Positions 1 to 8,795 of a stretch of 64,000 bases of DNA are shown here, piece after piece. A model generated the notes under the pieces. The model was not told where the DNA came from, did no database searches, and was given only the letters and a program-made list of their open reading frames with translations. The stretch's first letter is position 1; each line of letters starts with the position of its first letter. This DNA comes from Chthonomonas calidirosea (lineage in GTDB: Bacteria > Armatimonadota > Chthonomonadetes > Chthonomonadales > CAJBBX01), in contig DYKI01000001.1 of NCBI GenBank assembly GCA_020722705.1, positions 124,001 to 188,000 of the forward strand. Reading direction: 5' to 3'. The position numbers were made by a program, and so were the translations under genes.

Positions 1-813
1 GCCTTCGATGACGAGCACGTCGTCCCGTTCTCGCGCCACACGTACCGATACGTCGCGGGGTCGTGCAACGTCACAGACAACGCAGCCCTTCTTCAAATGA
101 TGCGGCTCAACGATCGAGTCAGCCGCACTGCTGACCGTCACGATGATGTCCGCCTCCCGAAGACCTGCCCGGATATCGTCGTGGACCGAGAGGCTGGCCG
201 GAATCACAGGCGCAAGCCGGGCGGCCACTTCCTCCAGACGCCCCCGGTTGCGCCCTATGAGGGCCACAGAGGCGGCGCTTCGTCCCAGCAGTTCTACGCA
301 CGTGGCTCCGATCGAACCAGACGCGCCGACGACGGCCGCTTGGGCCGATGCTATCTCGATGCCCATGAGCTTTGCGGCCAACTTCACGCCGTCTATGGCT
401 GTTCGAACCGTATACGCGTTGCCGGTTGTCACCGCAATGCTCAGGCGCTGATCCAGCGTGATACCGCCATCTCCGACAACCGATGTGAACGCGCCCAGTC
501 CTACGATCCCGGCGCCGAGCTCCTCGGCGATGCGGCCGCACTCCTCAAGTCTCTTGTACACGAACTCCACGGGGAGCTCAATGAACTGCCTTGGCGAAAG
601 CGGGCAGCCGATCAGCCACCCGTGTGTCTCTGCGCCTGTTACCGACCGTATGCCCGTCACATCCGCCACCGGCAACGGACTCCGATGCTTCAGAAGCCAC
701 TCGATCGTGCGAACGGGCAATAGACCCATCGCAGGGTAGCGTCGAGCGACATCCCTGCGCACGTCAATGGGGTGGATGATGAAGGCGAACGGCCTCGGAT
801 CGGCTTCGGTCAT
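1..813 (-). CDS. Acyl-ACP-reductase-like (AAR family) NAD(P)-dependent dehydrogenase, 3' end cut off by the window
   Basis: An open frame of 271 codons runs from ATG at 813 to base 1 without a stop, so the C-terminus lies outside. The protein resembles cyanobacterial long-chain acyl-[ACP] reductase, the aldehyde-forming enzyme of alkane synthesis, in three blocks: SVTGAE..G near residue 57, LGAFTSVV near 106 and TTGNAYT near 129. A Rossmann nucleotide loop GASGSIG follows at about 163-169. Annotation pipelines may call such proteins shikimate or quinate dehydrogenase because of the shared Rossmann fold. The start overlaps the stop of the upstream gene (ATGA), so it is the fourth gene of the rodA operon. 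The region that would hold the AAR catalytic cysteine is not in the window, so reductase activity cannot be judged. Family placement is fairly firm, substrate unknown. Confidence 0.7.
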   Translation of the reverse strand, partial: MTEADPRPFAFIIHPIDVRRDVARRYPAMGLLPVRTIEWLLKHRSPLPVADVTGIRSVTGAETHGWLIGCPLSPRQFIELPVEFVYKRLEECGRIAEELGAGIVGLGAFTSVVGDGGITLDQRLSIAVTTGNAYTVRTAIDGVKLAAKLMGIEIASAQAAVVGASGSIGATCVELLGRSAASVALIGRNRGRLEEVAARLAPVIPASLSVHDDIRAGLREADIIVTVSSAADSIVEPHHLKKGCVVCDVARPRDVSVRVARERDDVLVIEG

Positions 814-1775
814 GGTCGTTCCGTCGAAGGGTTCAATGCACCGCCGGCCTGTGCGAGGTGACTGGAGTCGTTAGCTGTAAGAGGAATCACGCTCGGGCGC
901 CATCCAAGTTCGCCGAGTTTACCCAAGTAGTCGCTCGGCGTCAAATCGCGAGGGTGCTTGCCCAGGAGCGCTACGAGTGCGGCCTCCATGACGTTGGTAG
1001 CGAAGGCGTCACCGCCGATCGCAGGCGTTGTCGTGATGAGCAGACGCACGCCCCGTTCTCGCAGCAGCTCAACTTCCGAAGCCCTGCTTGATTGCGTAAG
1101 CACGATCTTGCCGTCCATGCGCTCCGGCATGTACCTCCTGATGATATGCCAGTCGCCCGCGATCACATCGGCCTCTGCGAAGAATCGCGGGAAGCGGGGC
1201 GTGTTCGTCTCCTGCTTCGCTCCCGTCGGGTAGAGCCACTCAATAGGCAGCCGAACGACAACCGGCAGCGCTAACCTCGCCAGAATCTTCAACAGGTTCC
1301 AGGATCGAATGGGGATGGGGATGCCGAGCCCGTAGATGAGGTCGCCAAAGGTGATGCTCCGCGCTCTCTGCGCCAGCGCTTCAGCCATGCCGAACCGATC
1401 CACCGCGGCGACCAAGAGGACATGAGACGAGGCAAAGTCCACGGTGCCGTTGCGGTCGAGATACGCCACGGTCTCACGCTCGAGCGTATGCTTGAGCCCA
1501 CTCCCGTCAACCCATGGTGTCTGCCTGGCTCCCCGCATCAGGGCTATCGTCTCGCGGAATGCGTAGCGGCGATTGCCGGCGTACAGGTAGGCATCGGTCC
1601 CGCCTATGCCGAAGCAGTCCACGTGGCCATCGAGTTCGGAGATCAAATCGGCAAATCTGCCCTTGTCGCCATCGGTTCCGATTCGTTCTATCAGCAGTTC
1701 GCTGCCGCCGAAACTCACTGTGACGCGCTTATCGCGCTTCGACGTACCCAGGCTGACGCTCACGATGCGCTTCAT
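810..1775 (-). CDS. Conserved protein of the family annotated 'quinate 5-dehydrogenase', function unproven
   Basis: A 321-residue protein beginning MKRIVSVSLGTSKRDKR. Recognisable conserved blocks are IERIGTDGD (about 31-39), DGSGLKHTLE (about 90-99), DRFGMAEAL, GDLIYGLGIP and LLITTTPAIGGDAFATNVME near 245-264. I recall close relatives of this layout in Firmicutes and other thermophile-rich groups labelled quinate 5-dehydrogenase, but I see no classical Rossmann loop and know of no biochemical proof, so the label should be treated as inherited. Both ends overlap neighbours by four bases (ATGA): its start with the MFS-HEAT gene, its stop with the AAR-like gene. Strict coupling suggests that this protein and the AAR-like protein act together. 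Confidence 0.65.
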   Translation of the reverse strand: MKRIVSVSLGTSKRDKRVTVSFGGSELLIERIGTDGDKGRFADLISELDGHVDCFGIGGTDAYLYAGNRRYAFRETIALMRGARQTPWVDGSGLKHTLERETVAYLDRNGTVDFASSHVLLVAAVDRFGMAEALAQRARSITFGDLIYGLGIPIPIRSWNLLKILARLALPVVVRLPIEWLYPTGAKQETNTPRFPRFFAEADVIAGDWHIIRRYMPERMDGKIVLTQSSRASEVELLRERGVRLLITTTPAIGGDAFATNVMEAALVALLGKHPRDLTPSDYLGKLGELGWRPSVIPLTANDSSHLAQAGGALNPSTERP

Positions 1776-4243
1776 CGCGGCTTTTCCGATCCGCTCCGGA
1801 CCACCCAGCGCACGGCAGCAAGGACGACGAGAAACTCCTCGGGTGTCATGGACTGGTTGGCATCCATCGCTTCCACCCGCGCGAGCAGTTCGGCTACCGG
1901 TCCGCTCGTAGCAGAAACGGATCGGGCCAGCAGCAGCGCGGCAGTGCGATAGTCGCCTTCGGCATAGGCGTCTGCTGCCCTGGCCGTCCGCCTCGAACGA
2001 CGGAGTGAGCCGAAGCCGGCCTCGCCTGACGGCCTCTGCGTGAGCGACTTGATTGCCTTGTCCACGGCGGAATCCCGATCCATCGGCCCGCCGGTCAGAA
2101 GCCGGTACATGTCCGGATCGCCCAGGAGCGCGCCGATCGCATTGGCGATCTGCTTACGCCCCACATCGGACGAAGTTGCGGCGAGTGCGGCATAGAGCTC
2201 CGGAATGGCCGACATTCGACCGGTGCGGGCAAGGGCGAACGCTCCGTGAGTGCGCACGGACGGATCCTCCTCGGCCCCAAACGCCTCCTCCAGAGCCTCT
2301 CCGGAGGCCACATCCCCTATCTCGCCGATCGCGTCCATCGCCGCACTCCGAATGCCGCGACGATCGTGCCGCAGGAGCCGCACCAAGACAGCCGGAGCAG
2401 CCGACGGATGACAGGCGCCAATCGCCTCGATAGCGGCTTCGGCCTCCTCCCACCTCTCGGCGCTGAGCGACCGGTTCAGCGCTGACTCGAGATCCGGCAG
2501 GTGCGCGAGCGAACCAATCCGGCCCAGCGCCCTCGTTGCCGAGATGCGAAGGTCGCTTGCCTCCGCGTTCAACAGGGCCGCAAGGTACGGACCGGCCCTT
2601 TCATTGGCAATCCGACCCAGCGCTTCGGCGGCCTCTTGAGCGACCGACGACGAAGGGTCGTCCAGGCACCCGACCAGGGCGTCAATGGCGGCCGCATCCC
2701 CGATCTCGCCCAGAGCTCTAGCCGCCTCACGCCGCACTCGATGGCTCGGATCTGCCAGTGCAAGAGTGAGTTCCTGAACGGCCAGGCCGACACGCGAAGC
2801 ACTCAACGCACTGACAGCGTTTCTTCGCTCCTCCTCAGTCTGCCCATGCTGGAGGCGATGGATCTGGATAAGACTGCCGACGCGGATCGCGCCCAACTGC
2901 CCAAGGACCGCAGACGCTGAAGCGCCGCTGGAAACGGGCATGCCTTTGACCAGCGGCAGTGAGACCAGGCGGATGACGGAGTTCAAGGCGAACAGCACAT
3001 GGTACGCATTGGGACTAATGCCGGCCAGCGTGACCGGATGAGCAGCCAGTAAGGGAATGATGAGCCCTCCGGCGATAGGCGCCAGGCCGCCAGCGATACC
3101 GGTGACGGCAGAAAGCGCACCGACATACACGCTTCGCCCCTCAGCGGGTGTGGCCTCGATGAGCACATTGAACTGCAGCAGTCCAACCCCCGCCCACACG
3201 ATCCCGCCGAACGCGTTGTTCAAGCACAATATGATGAGCGTCATTGTCATCGCTTCCGGATTGGCAGCGACCCATGGCAGCGGGGTCAGCGACACGCCTG
3301 CAACCGCGATCACAAGAAGCGGCCGGTTGCCGAACTTATCCGACAAGTACCCCCAGAGCGGCATCGAGGCCAGAGAGGCAAGCGAGGCAATCGCACCGAG
3401 GACCTGCAGCCACATGTAGGATAGCTTGAGCTCTTGCAGGGCATAGACTGTGTAAAACGGGGCAGCGATGAACTGCCCGACAGCAAATACGCCGCTGAAC
3501 CAGAGCACTCGCCGGAAAGCGCGATCCTGAAGCGGGCCACGGTACGCCGCAATGGCACCGGACAGACCCCCCGACGTCATTCTATCCGAGCGCGCCATCG
3601 GTGGCTCCGGCTGGCGCAGCAGGACCAGGAAGCTCACCAATCCGAAGACTACGGCCACACCGAAAAGCACCGCAAAGCCGACGGGCTCCGAGACTATCCC
3701 GTCTTTCACCGCCCTGTCAAGAAACCATGCCGGTGGCAGCGAAGCCGCCATCGCAGTCAGACCCGCCAGCATGTTGCGTCGTCCGAAGTAACGCCCGCGA
3801 TGGTCTGCCGGCACCAGATCGGAGAGCCAGGAGGTGAATGCCGGCACAGGCACCTGTATGGCAAGGCTCGACACAATCAGCAGTGCGACGAAAGCGTAGA
3901 GCCGCATCTCGCCAGGCGGGAGCCAGGGTATCAGCAGGATTGGGAGCCAGAGTGTTCGGGAGAGCAGCGAAAACCACGCCGTTATCCCCTTGCGCTGCCC
4001 GAGCCGCTCAACGACCACCGATGACACCAGTTGGATGAGCGCGGCAAAGGTCGGCGCTGCACCGATGACGCCCATCCAGAAGCTGCCGGCACCCAGCCAC
4101 AGCGCGAATCCGGTCTGGAACGCACCTCCTGTGAGCGATAGGTGAACCGTTGCCGCCACGGCCTCGATGTTGGAGAGCCGGAGAGCGCGGATCACCTCAA
4201 GCCGCGTCAAAGGGCGGTTCGGGTGAGTGGCTGTTGGGGTCAC
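1772..4243 (-). CDS. MFS transporter fused to a HEAT-repeat domain
   Basis: An 823-residue two-part protein. Residues 1 to about 440 form a major-facilitator transporter with about twelve hydrophobic segments and the loop signature DHRGRYFGRRN after the fourth or fifth, plus GYLSDKFGNRP in the second half. Residues from about 450 to 740 are HEAT / PBS-lyase-type repeats: units such as VRREAARALGEIGD, VAQEAAEALGRIAN and IRSAAMDAIGEIGD recur about every 31 residues. A short helical tail follows. HEAT arrays usually bind proteins, so the soluble part may regulate the transporter or dock a partner; that is inference. The only plausible start is GTG at 4243, 12 bases after the rodA stop. The substrate is not predictable from sequence. 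Confidence 0.85.
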   Translation of the reverse strand: MTPTATHPNRPLTRLEVIRALRLSNIEAVAATVHLSLTGGAFQTGFALWLGAGSFWMGVIGAAPTFAALIQLVSSVVVERLGQRKGITAWFSLLSRTLWLPILLIPWLPPGEMRLYAFVALLIVSSLAIQVPVPAFTSWLSDLVPADHRGRYFGRRNMLAGLTAMAASLPPAWFLDRAVKDGIVSEPVGFAVLFGVAVVFGLVSFLVLLRQPEPPMARSDRMTSGGLSGAIAAYRGPLQDRAFRRVLWFSGVFAVGQFIAAPFYTVYALQELKLSYMWLQVLGAIASLASLASMPLWGYLSDKFGNRPLLVIAVAGVSLTPLPWVAANPEAMTMTLIILCLNNAFGGIVWAGVGLLQFNVLIEATPAEGRSVYVGALSAVTGIAGGLAPIAGGLIIPLLAAHPVTLAGISPNAYHVLFALNSVIRLVSLPLVKGMPVSSGASASAVLGQLGAIRVGSLIQIHRLQHGQTEEERRNAVSALSASRVGLAVQELTLALADPSHRVRREAARALGEIGDAAAIDALVGCLDDPSSSVAQEAAEALGRIANERAGPYLAALLNAEASDLRISATRALGRIGSLAHLPDLESALNRSLSAERWEEAEAAIEAIGACHPSAAPAVLVRLLRHDRRGIRSAAMDAIGEIGDVASGEALEEAFGAEEDPSVRTHGAFALARTGRMSAIPELYAALAATSSDVGRKQIANAIGALLGDPDMYRLLTGGPMDRDSAVDKAIKSLTQRPSGEAGFGSLRRSRRTARAADAYAEGDYRTAALLLARSVSATSGPVAELLARVEAMDANQSMTPEEFLVVLAAVRWVVRSGSEKPR

Positions 4244-4255
4244 GGGGCGACTCGG

Positions 4256-5377
4256 CTAGAAGACAAGGGGATCGCGGCGAATCCCGATGCCGATGATGAG
4301 ACCTATCCCGATGAGCGTGACTAGTATCGAGCTTCCTCCATACGACACCAGCGGCAACGGGACACCCGTCACGGGTCCCAGGCCGACGTTCATTGCCATG
4401 TTCACCAGCGCATGGAAGCTGATCATCGAGAGGACACCGGCCCCGACCAGCCTGCCGACGCCGTCTGACGCCAGCCCCACCAGCAGCCATCCGCGCAACA
4501 CCAAGGTCAGCAGCAGGCCCAGCGTGACAGCAGACCCGAAGAACCCTCCCTCCTCGGCAATCATCGTAAACACGAAATCCGTCTGTCGCTCAGGGATGAA
4601 CTCGCCCTGCGATTGGGTGCCACGCCCAAGGCCCTTTCCGAAAATGCGTCCTGACCCAATGGCGATTCGGGCTTGATTGACCTGATACCCAGCCCCTTTC
4701 GGATCCGAGCCGGGATTGAAACACACGAGCAGGCGCTTGATCTGGTAATCCCGAATGGCTCCGGCTTGTACCATCAGGCCGAACATGGCCAGTGCGCAGA
4801 CGATCACGGCCGCAAGGTACTTCACGGGCACGCCCGCAACGAACGCCATTCCAAGCCAGATCGAGCCGATCACGAGAGTGGTCCCGAGGTCAGGCTGCCG
4901 CAGGACAAGAAGTAGGGGCACTGCGACATGCGCAAGCGACCGCAGCACGGTTGAGGGACGATCAATGCGCTCGCGATGGGAATAGAACAGTCCCGCGAGC
5001 GACAGCGTCAGGAAGAGTTTGGCGAACTCGGAGGGCTGCATCCGGAACTGCCCGATGGCAAACCAGCGCACTGAGCCCTTGGCTTCATGCCCTGCCACAA
5101 GAACCGCGATCAGCAGTATCAGATTGATCACATACAGCGCCCGGACATGCCGCTGCACCCGTTCGTGACCGACCACTGCCGCGGCGATCAGGCCGGCCAT
5201 GCCAACCACGGACCAGACGGCCTGTTTCACAAAATAGGGATGCCCGTTATCTGCCTCGACGCCATACAGCGCGGCCAACCCGATCGCAATCAGCGCCAGC
5301 GCAGTCAACGCGAGCGGAACATCGAACCGCTTGGCGAACCGACGATCAACAAGGGCAGGAAGGGGTACGGCAGTCAT
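4256..5377 (-). CDS. rodA: Rod-shape-determining protein RodA, SEDS peptidoglycan glycosyltransferase
   Basis: SEDS-family polymerase that extends glycan strands from lipid II in the elongasome, working with a class B penicillin-binding protein. The sequence has multiple membrane segments and the family signatures RMQPSEFAKL, GSGRIFGKGLGRGTQSQ, FIPERQTDFVFT.IAEE and GLGPVTGVPLPLVSYGGSS near the C-terminus. The frame stays open upstream to 5437, but I chose ATG at 5377 (373 residues) because a TATACT hexamer lies only 7 bases before it, suggesting a leaderless transcript, and because the added residues are not conserved in character. It heads an operon with the MFS-HEAT protein and two further genes. 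No mreB, mreC or pbp2 lies in the window. Confidence 0.93.
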   Translation of the reverse strand: MTAVPLPALVDRRFAKRFDVPLALTALALIAIGLAALYGVEADNGHPYFVKQAVWSVVGMAGLIAAAVVGHERVQRHVRALYVINLILLIAVLVAGHEAKGSVRWFAIGQFRMQPSEFAKLFLTLSLAGLFYSHRERIDRPSTVLRSLAHVAVPLLLVLRQPDLGTTLVIGSIWLGMAFVAGVPVKYLAAVIVCALAMFGLMVQAGAIRDYQIKRLLVCFNPGSDPKGAGYQVNQARIAIGSGRIFGKGLGRGTQSQGEFIPERQTDFVFTMIAEEGGFFGSAVTLGLLLTLVLRGWLLVGLASDGVGRLVGAGVLSMISFHALVNMAMNVGLGPVTGVPLPLVSYGGSSILVTLIGIGLIIGIGIRRDPLVF

Positions 5378-5384
5378 GTTCAAA

Positions 5385-5390
5385 AGTATA
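5385..5390 (-). promoter_or_regulatory. Candidate leaderless -10 element for rodA
   Basis: Read on the minus strand, TATACT is followed by seven bases and then the ATG at 5377. No -35 match is present 16-18 bases upstream and no ribosome site fits between. The arrangement matches three other genes in the window (17197, 19372, 22512). Confidence 0.5.
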
Positions 5391-5462
5391 TCCCGGTTCA
5401 TCGGCTTGCCGCGCGCCGAGCTCGTTCGGTCCGACACTCCAGAGCCGCAAGCCAGGGCGAGT

Positions 5463-5492
5463 TTGACGCCCTACAGGTACCATGGGTATACT
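5463..5492 (+). promoter_or_regulatory. Sigma-70-type promoter of secA
   Basis: TTGACG at 5463-5468 and TATACT at 5487-5492 are separated by 18 bases. Transcription would start near 5499, leaving a leader of about 95 bases before the secA start at 5595. Confidence 0.75.
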
Positions 5493-5594
5493 CTGCGGTG
5501 CTGCGGCCGCCGTCCCGCCCACCCCGTAGGGGCGACGGTGGCCGTTGAAGCGTTATGGCCGCCTATGTGCTGCCCGCATTGAGGACCCACGAGG

Positions 5595-8500
5595 ATGACC
5601 GCTTTCCTTCGTCGCCTATTCGACGGCAACGAACGCGATATCGCGAAGTATCGAGCCGCTGTCGAGAACATCAACCGGCTTGAACCCGATATCGAGAAGC
5701 TCAGCAACAAGCAGCTCCGGGACCGTACCGATGAACTGCGCGCACACGTGCAGCGGGAATGGCAAGCCAAGCTGACGGCCATGGAGCGCGACGGTGTCCT
5801 CGAATCCCAGCGCAAGGACCGGACGCGTCGGCTGCTCGACGACATCCTGGACGCCATCATGCCCGAAGCGTTCGCGTTGGTGCGGGAGGCTGCTAAGCGC
5901 ACGCTCGGCCAGAGACACTACGACGTGCAGTTGATCGGCGGTATGGTTGCGCATGATGGCCGCATCGCTGAGCTCAAGACGGGAGAAGGCAAGACACTCA
6001 TGGCCACTCTTCCGCTCTTTCTCAACGCACTCGCCGGACGTGGCGCCCACCTGGTGACAGCCAACGACTATCTGAGCAAAGTCGGAGCCGTTTGGATGGG
6101 GCCGATCTACAATCTGCTGGGCATGTCCGTCGGCATTATTCAGGGCCAGAGCCCCGAGACGGGCGATGAAGGGGGCAGTTACCTTTACGATCCGGAATAC
6201 GAGGATCCGGATCCACGCTACACCTACTGCCGACGCATCACAAGGCGCGAAGCGTACGCCTGCGACGTCACCTATGGGACGAACAATGAGTTCGGTTTCG
6301 ATTACCTGAGGGACAACATGGCGTTCCACAGGGACGATCTGGTGATGCGCGACCTGCATTACGCGATCGTGGACGAGGTTGACAGCATCCTGGTGGATGA
6401 GGCGCGCACGCCGCTCATCATCTCGGGCTTCGTGGACCAGGACACGAGCATGTACTACAAGGTTGACCGTGTCATACGCCAGCTCCGCCAGGGCAAGGAT
6501 GCCACAACGCAGGTCGAGCGCGACGACCCGACGCATGATCGAAACAACCCCAACATCCACTACCTCGTGGACGAGAAGCAGAAGACCGTGTCGCCGACGG
6601 ACGCCGGCATAGCCCGGATTGAAGCGATGCTAGGCATTCGGAACCTGGCCGACGACCCGCAGATGATGCACTATGTCACGGCCTCGATGAAAGCGCATGC
6701 TCTCTTCAAGAAGGACATTGACTACGTAATCCGTGATGGCGAAATCGTCATCGTGGATGAGTTCACCGGGCGCCTCATGTTTGGACGTCGCTATTCCGAC
6801 GGCCTCCACCAGGCGATCGAGGCCAAGGAGAACGTCGAGATCAAGCATGAGTCGCAGACACTGGCGACGATCACGTTCCAGAACCTCTTCCGGCTCTACC
6901 TAAAGCTGGCGGGCATGACCGGTACCGCCAAGACCGAAGAAGACGAGTTCAGAAAGATCTATGGCCTTGATGTCGTAGTCGTACCGACACACAGGCCCAT
7001 GATTCGTCAGGACCATCCCGATGTCATCTACAAGCTGGCCGAGCACAAGTTCCGCGGCATTGCGGCCGAGATCCTGCGGCTCTACGCGAAGCAGCAGCCG
7101 GTCCTTGTGGGCACGCGTTCCATCGAGATGTCCGAGAAGGTCTCGTCCAGGATCACCTACGATCGCCTGCAGGTCCTCGGCATGGTCTCGCTGGTGCGTC
7201 CGAGGCTCGAGGCATCCAAGATAGACCGTGCCAAGCGCGATGCATACACGGCCCTGCTCAACGAAGACCTCGACGCGATCAGTCTCAACAGGCTGACACC
7301 TCTCCTGCGGGAGTTCGGCGTGCCGACGGACCCGCTCGCCGAGGAGAACTTGCGTGAAATCGCCGGTCTGCTTGGGCTGCAGGCTGATGAAGAGACCCTC
7401 AACAACCTTGACGAGGCCCTGCGCCATGGGATTCCCCACAACATCCTGAACGCGAAATACCACGAAAAGGAAGCCGTGATCATCGCCCAGGCCGGTCGCA
7501 AGGGTGCGGTGACGATTGCAACCAACATGGCGGGTCGAGGCGTTGACATTCTCCTTGGCGGACGCCCTCAGGCAGCAGAAACAGAAGTCAAGGATGAACC
7601 TGAACGTTCAGACGTGGCGAGCGCAGCCGAGCAGTCAGAGGGGACGGATGCATCGCAGGCCCCAAGTGAGCCGGTTCTCTCCTATCGGCGTGGCGGCAAG
7701 CCATCGGTACTCGACTCGGTGGCCCTACAGACACCGGAGGAGTATGAGAAAGCCGCAGACGAAGTGCGGCGGCTTGGAGGCCTTTTCATCCTCGGCACGG
7801 AGCGCCACGAAAGCCGCCGCATTGACAATCAGTTGAGGGGGCGGTCCGGCCGACAGGGCGACCCCGGCGAAAGCCGGTTCTTCGTGAGCCTGGAAGACGA
7901 GCTGTGGCGCCTCTTCGGCGATCGGAGTCAGCATCCGCTTCTGAGAACCTGGCCGGATGATCAGGCCATGGATGCGAAGATACTCAGCCGAATGATCCAG
8001 AGGGCCCAGAAGAAAGTCGAAGAGCACCACTTCGAAATCCGCAAGCACGTTCTGCAGTACGACGACGTGATGAACAAGCAGCGCGAGGTCATCTACGCCG
8101 AGAGGCGCAGGATACTGGAGGGTGCCGACCTCCGAGACACGATCCTCGGATTCCTGCGTGAGACGGTGTCGAACGCTGTGGGTATGTTCTGTCCCGATGC
8201 CAACACCGGCCTCGAATGGGATCTCGACGGCCTCTACAAGGGTCTGGACGAATACTTCCCGCTCTCCCTTGCCGCGACGAGGAAAGATCTGGACGGAAAG
8301 ACCCGAGCCGAGCTCGATGAGTTCCTGACCCGCCTCATCGAGGAAGCCTACGCCACCAAAGAAGCGGAGATCAATGAGGCCTTCGGCGACCCGGATGCTA
8401 TGCGAAACATCGAGCGGCACGTGGCCCTCACGGTGATCAACCAGAAGTGGATGGAGCACCTCGCGAACATGGACTACCTGCGTGAAGGTATCAACCTGCG

Positions 8501-8786
8501 CGGGTATGGGCAACAGGATCCGCTCGTCGTGTACAACAAAGAAGCGTTCCAGATGTTCGAGGATATGCAGCACTCGATACAGGACGAGATCGCCCGATAC
8601 ATGTTCCATGTCCAGTATGTTCAGGAGCGCCAGCCGCAGAGACGCCAATATCAGCCTTTTGAAGAGACCGGAGGCGGAGATGCCGGTGGGCGACCTCCGG
8701 CCGTCAGAACGCGCAAGCTCGGGCGGAACGACCCGTGCCACTGCGGAAGCGGCAAGAAATACAAGCACTGCCACTACCCGAACTAG
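5595..8786 (+). CDS. secA: Preprotein translocase ATPase SecA
   Basis: Motor ATPase that drives unfolded proteins through SecYEG. The 1063-residue sequence shows the Walker A region LKTGEGKT at about 128-134, the Walker B region IVDEVDSILVDEARTP, the ATNMAGRG and IGTERHESRRIDNQLRGRSGRQGD motifs of the second motor domain, and a C-terminal zinc-binding tail CHCGSGKKYKHCH. It is longer than the roughly 900-residue E. coli protein. About 90 extra residues lie between VGTRSIE (about 504) and GIPHNILNAKYH (about 611), and a polar low-complexity insert follows DILLGG (about 655-700). The start at 5595 begins with a typical SecA N-terminus (FLRRLFDGNERDI). thyX follows after nine bases. Confidence 0.98.
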   Translation: MTAFLRRLFDGNERDIAKYRAAVENINRLEPDIEKLSNKQLRDRTDELRAHVQREWQAKLTAMERDGVLESQRKDRTRRLLDDILDAIMPEAFALVREAAKRTLGQRHYDVQLIGGMVAHDGRIAELKTGEGKTLMATLPLFLNALAGRGAHLVTANDYLSKVGAVWMGPIYNLLGMSVGIIQGQSPETGDEGGSYLYDPEYEDPDPRYTYCRRITRREAYACDVTYGTNNEFGFDYLRDNMAFHRDDLVMRDLHYAIVDEVDSILVDEARTPLIISGFVDQDTSMYYKVDRVIRQLRQGKDATTQVERDDPTHDRNNPNIHYLVDEKQKTVSPTDAGIARIEAMLGIRNLADDPQMMHYVTASMKAHALFKKDIDYVIRDGEIVIVDEFTGRLMFGRRYSDGLHQAIEAKENVEIKHESQTLATITFQNLFRLYLKLAGMTGTAKTEEDEFRKIYGLDVVVVPTHRPMIRQDHPDVIYKLAEHKFRGIAAEILRLYAKQQPVLVGTRSIEMSEKVSSRITYDRLQVLGMVSLVRPRLEASKIDRAKRDAYTALLNEDLDAISLNRLTPLLREFGVPTDPLAEENLREIAGLLGLQADEETLNNLDEALRHGIPHNILNAKYHEKEAVIIAQAGRKGAVTIATNMAGRGVDILLGGRPQAAETEVKDEPERSDVASAAEQSEGTDASQAPSEPVLSYRRGGKPSVLDSVALQTPEEYEKAADEVRRLGGLFILGTERHESRRIDNQLRGRSGRQGDPGESRFFVSLEDELWRLFGDRSQHPLLRTWPDDQAMDAKILSRMIQRAQKKVEEHHFEIRKHVLQYDDVMNKQREVIYAERRRILEGADLRDTILGFLRETVSNAVGMFCPDANTGLEWDLDGLYKGLDEYFPLSLAATRKDLDGKTRAELDEFLTRLIEEAYATKEAEINEAFGDPDAMRNIERHVALTVINQKWMEHLANMDYLREGINLRGYGQQDPLVVYNKEAFQMFEDMQHSIQDEIARYMFHVQYVQERQPQRRQYQPFEETGGGDAGGRPPAVRTRKLGRNDPCHCGSGKKYKHCHYPN

Positions 8787-8795
8787 CTGGGACCG

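Noticed and set aside
97..723. Plus-strand frames of about 60-208 codons opposite the first gene
   Set aside because: The minus strand of this stretch encodes an AAR-like protein with conserved blocks over its full length; the plus-strand products are low-information and Arg-rich.
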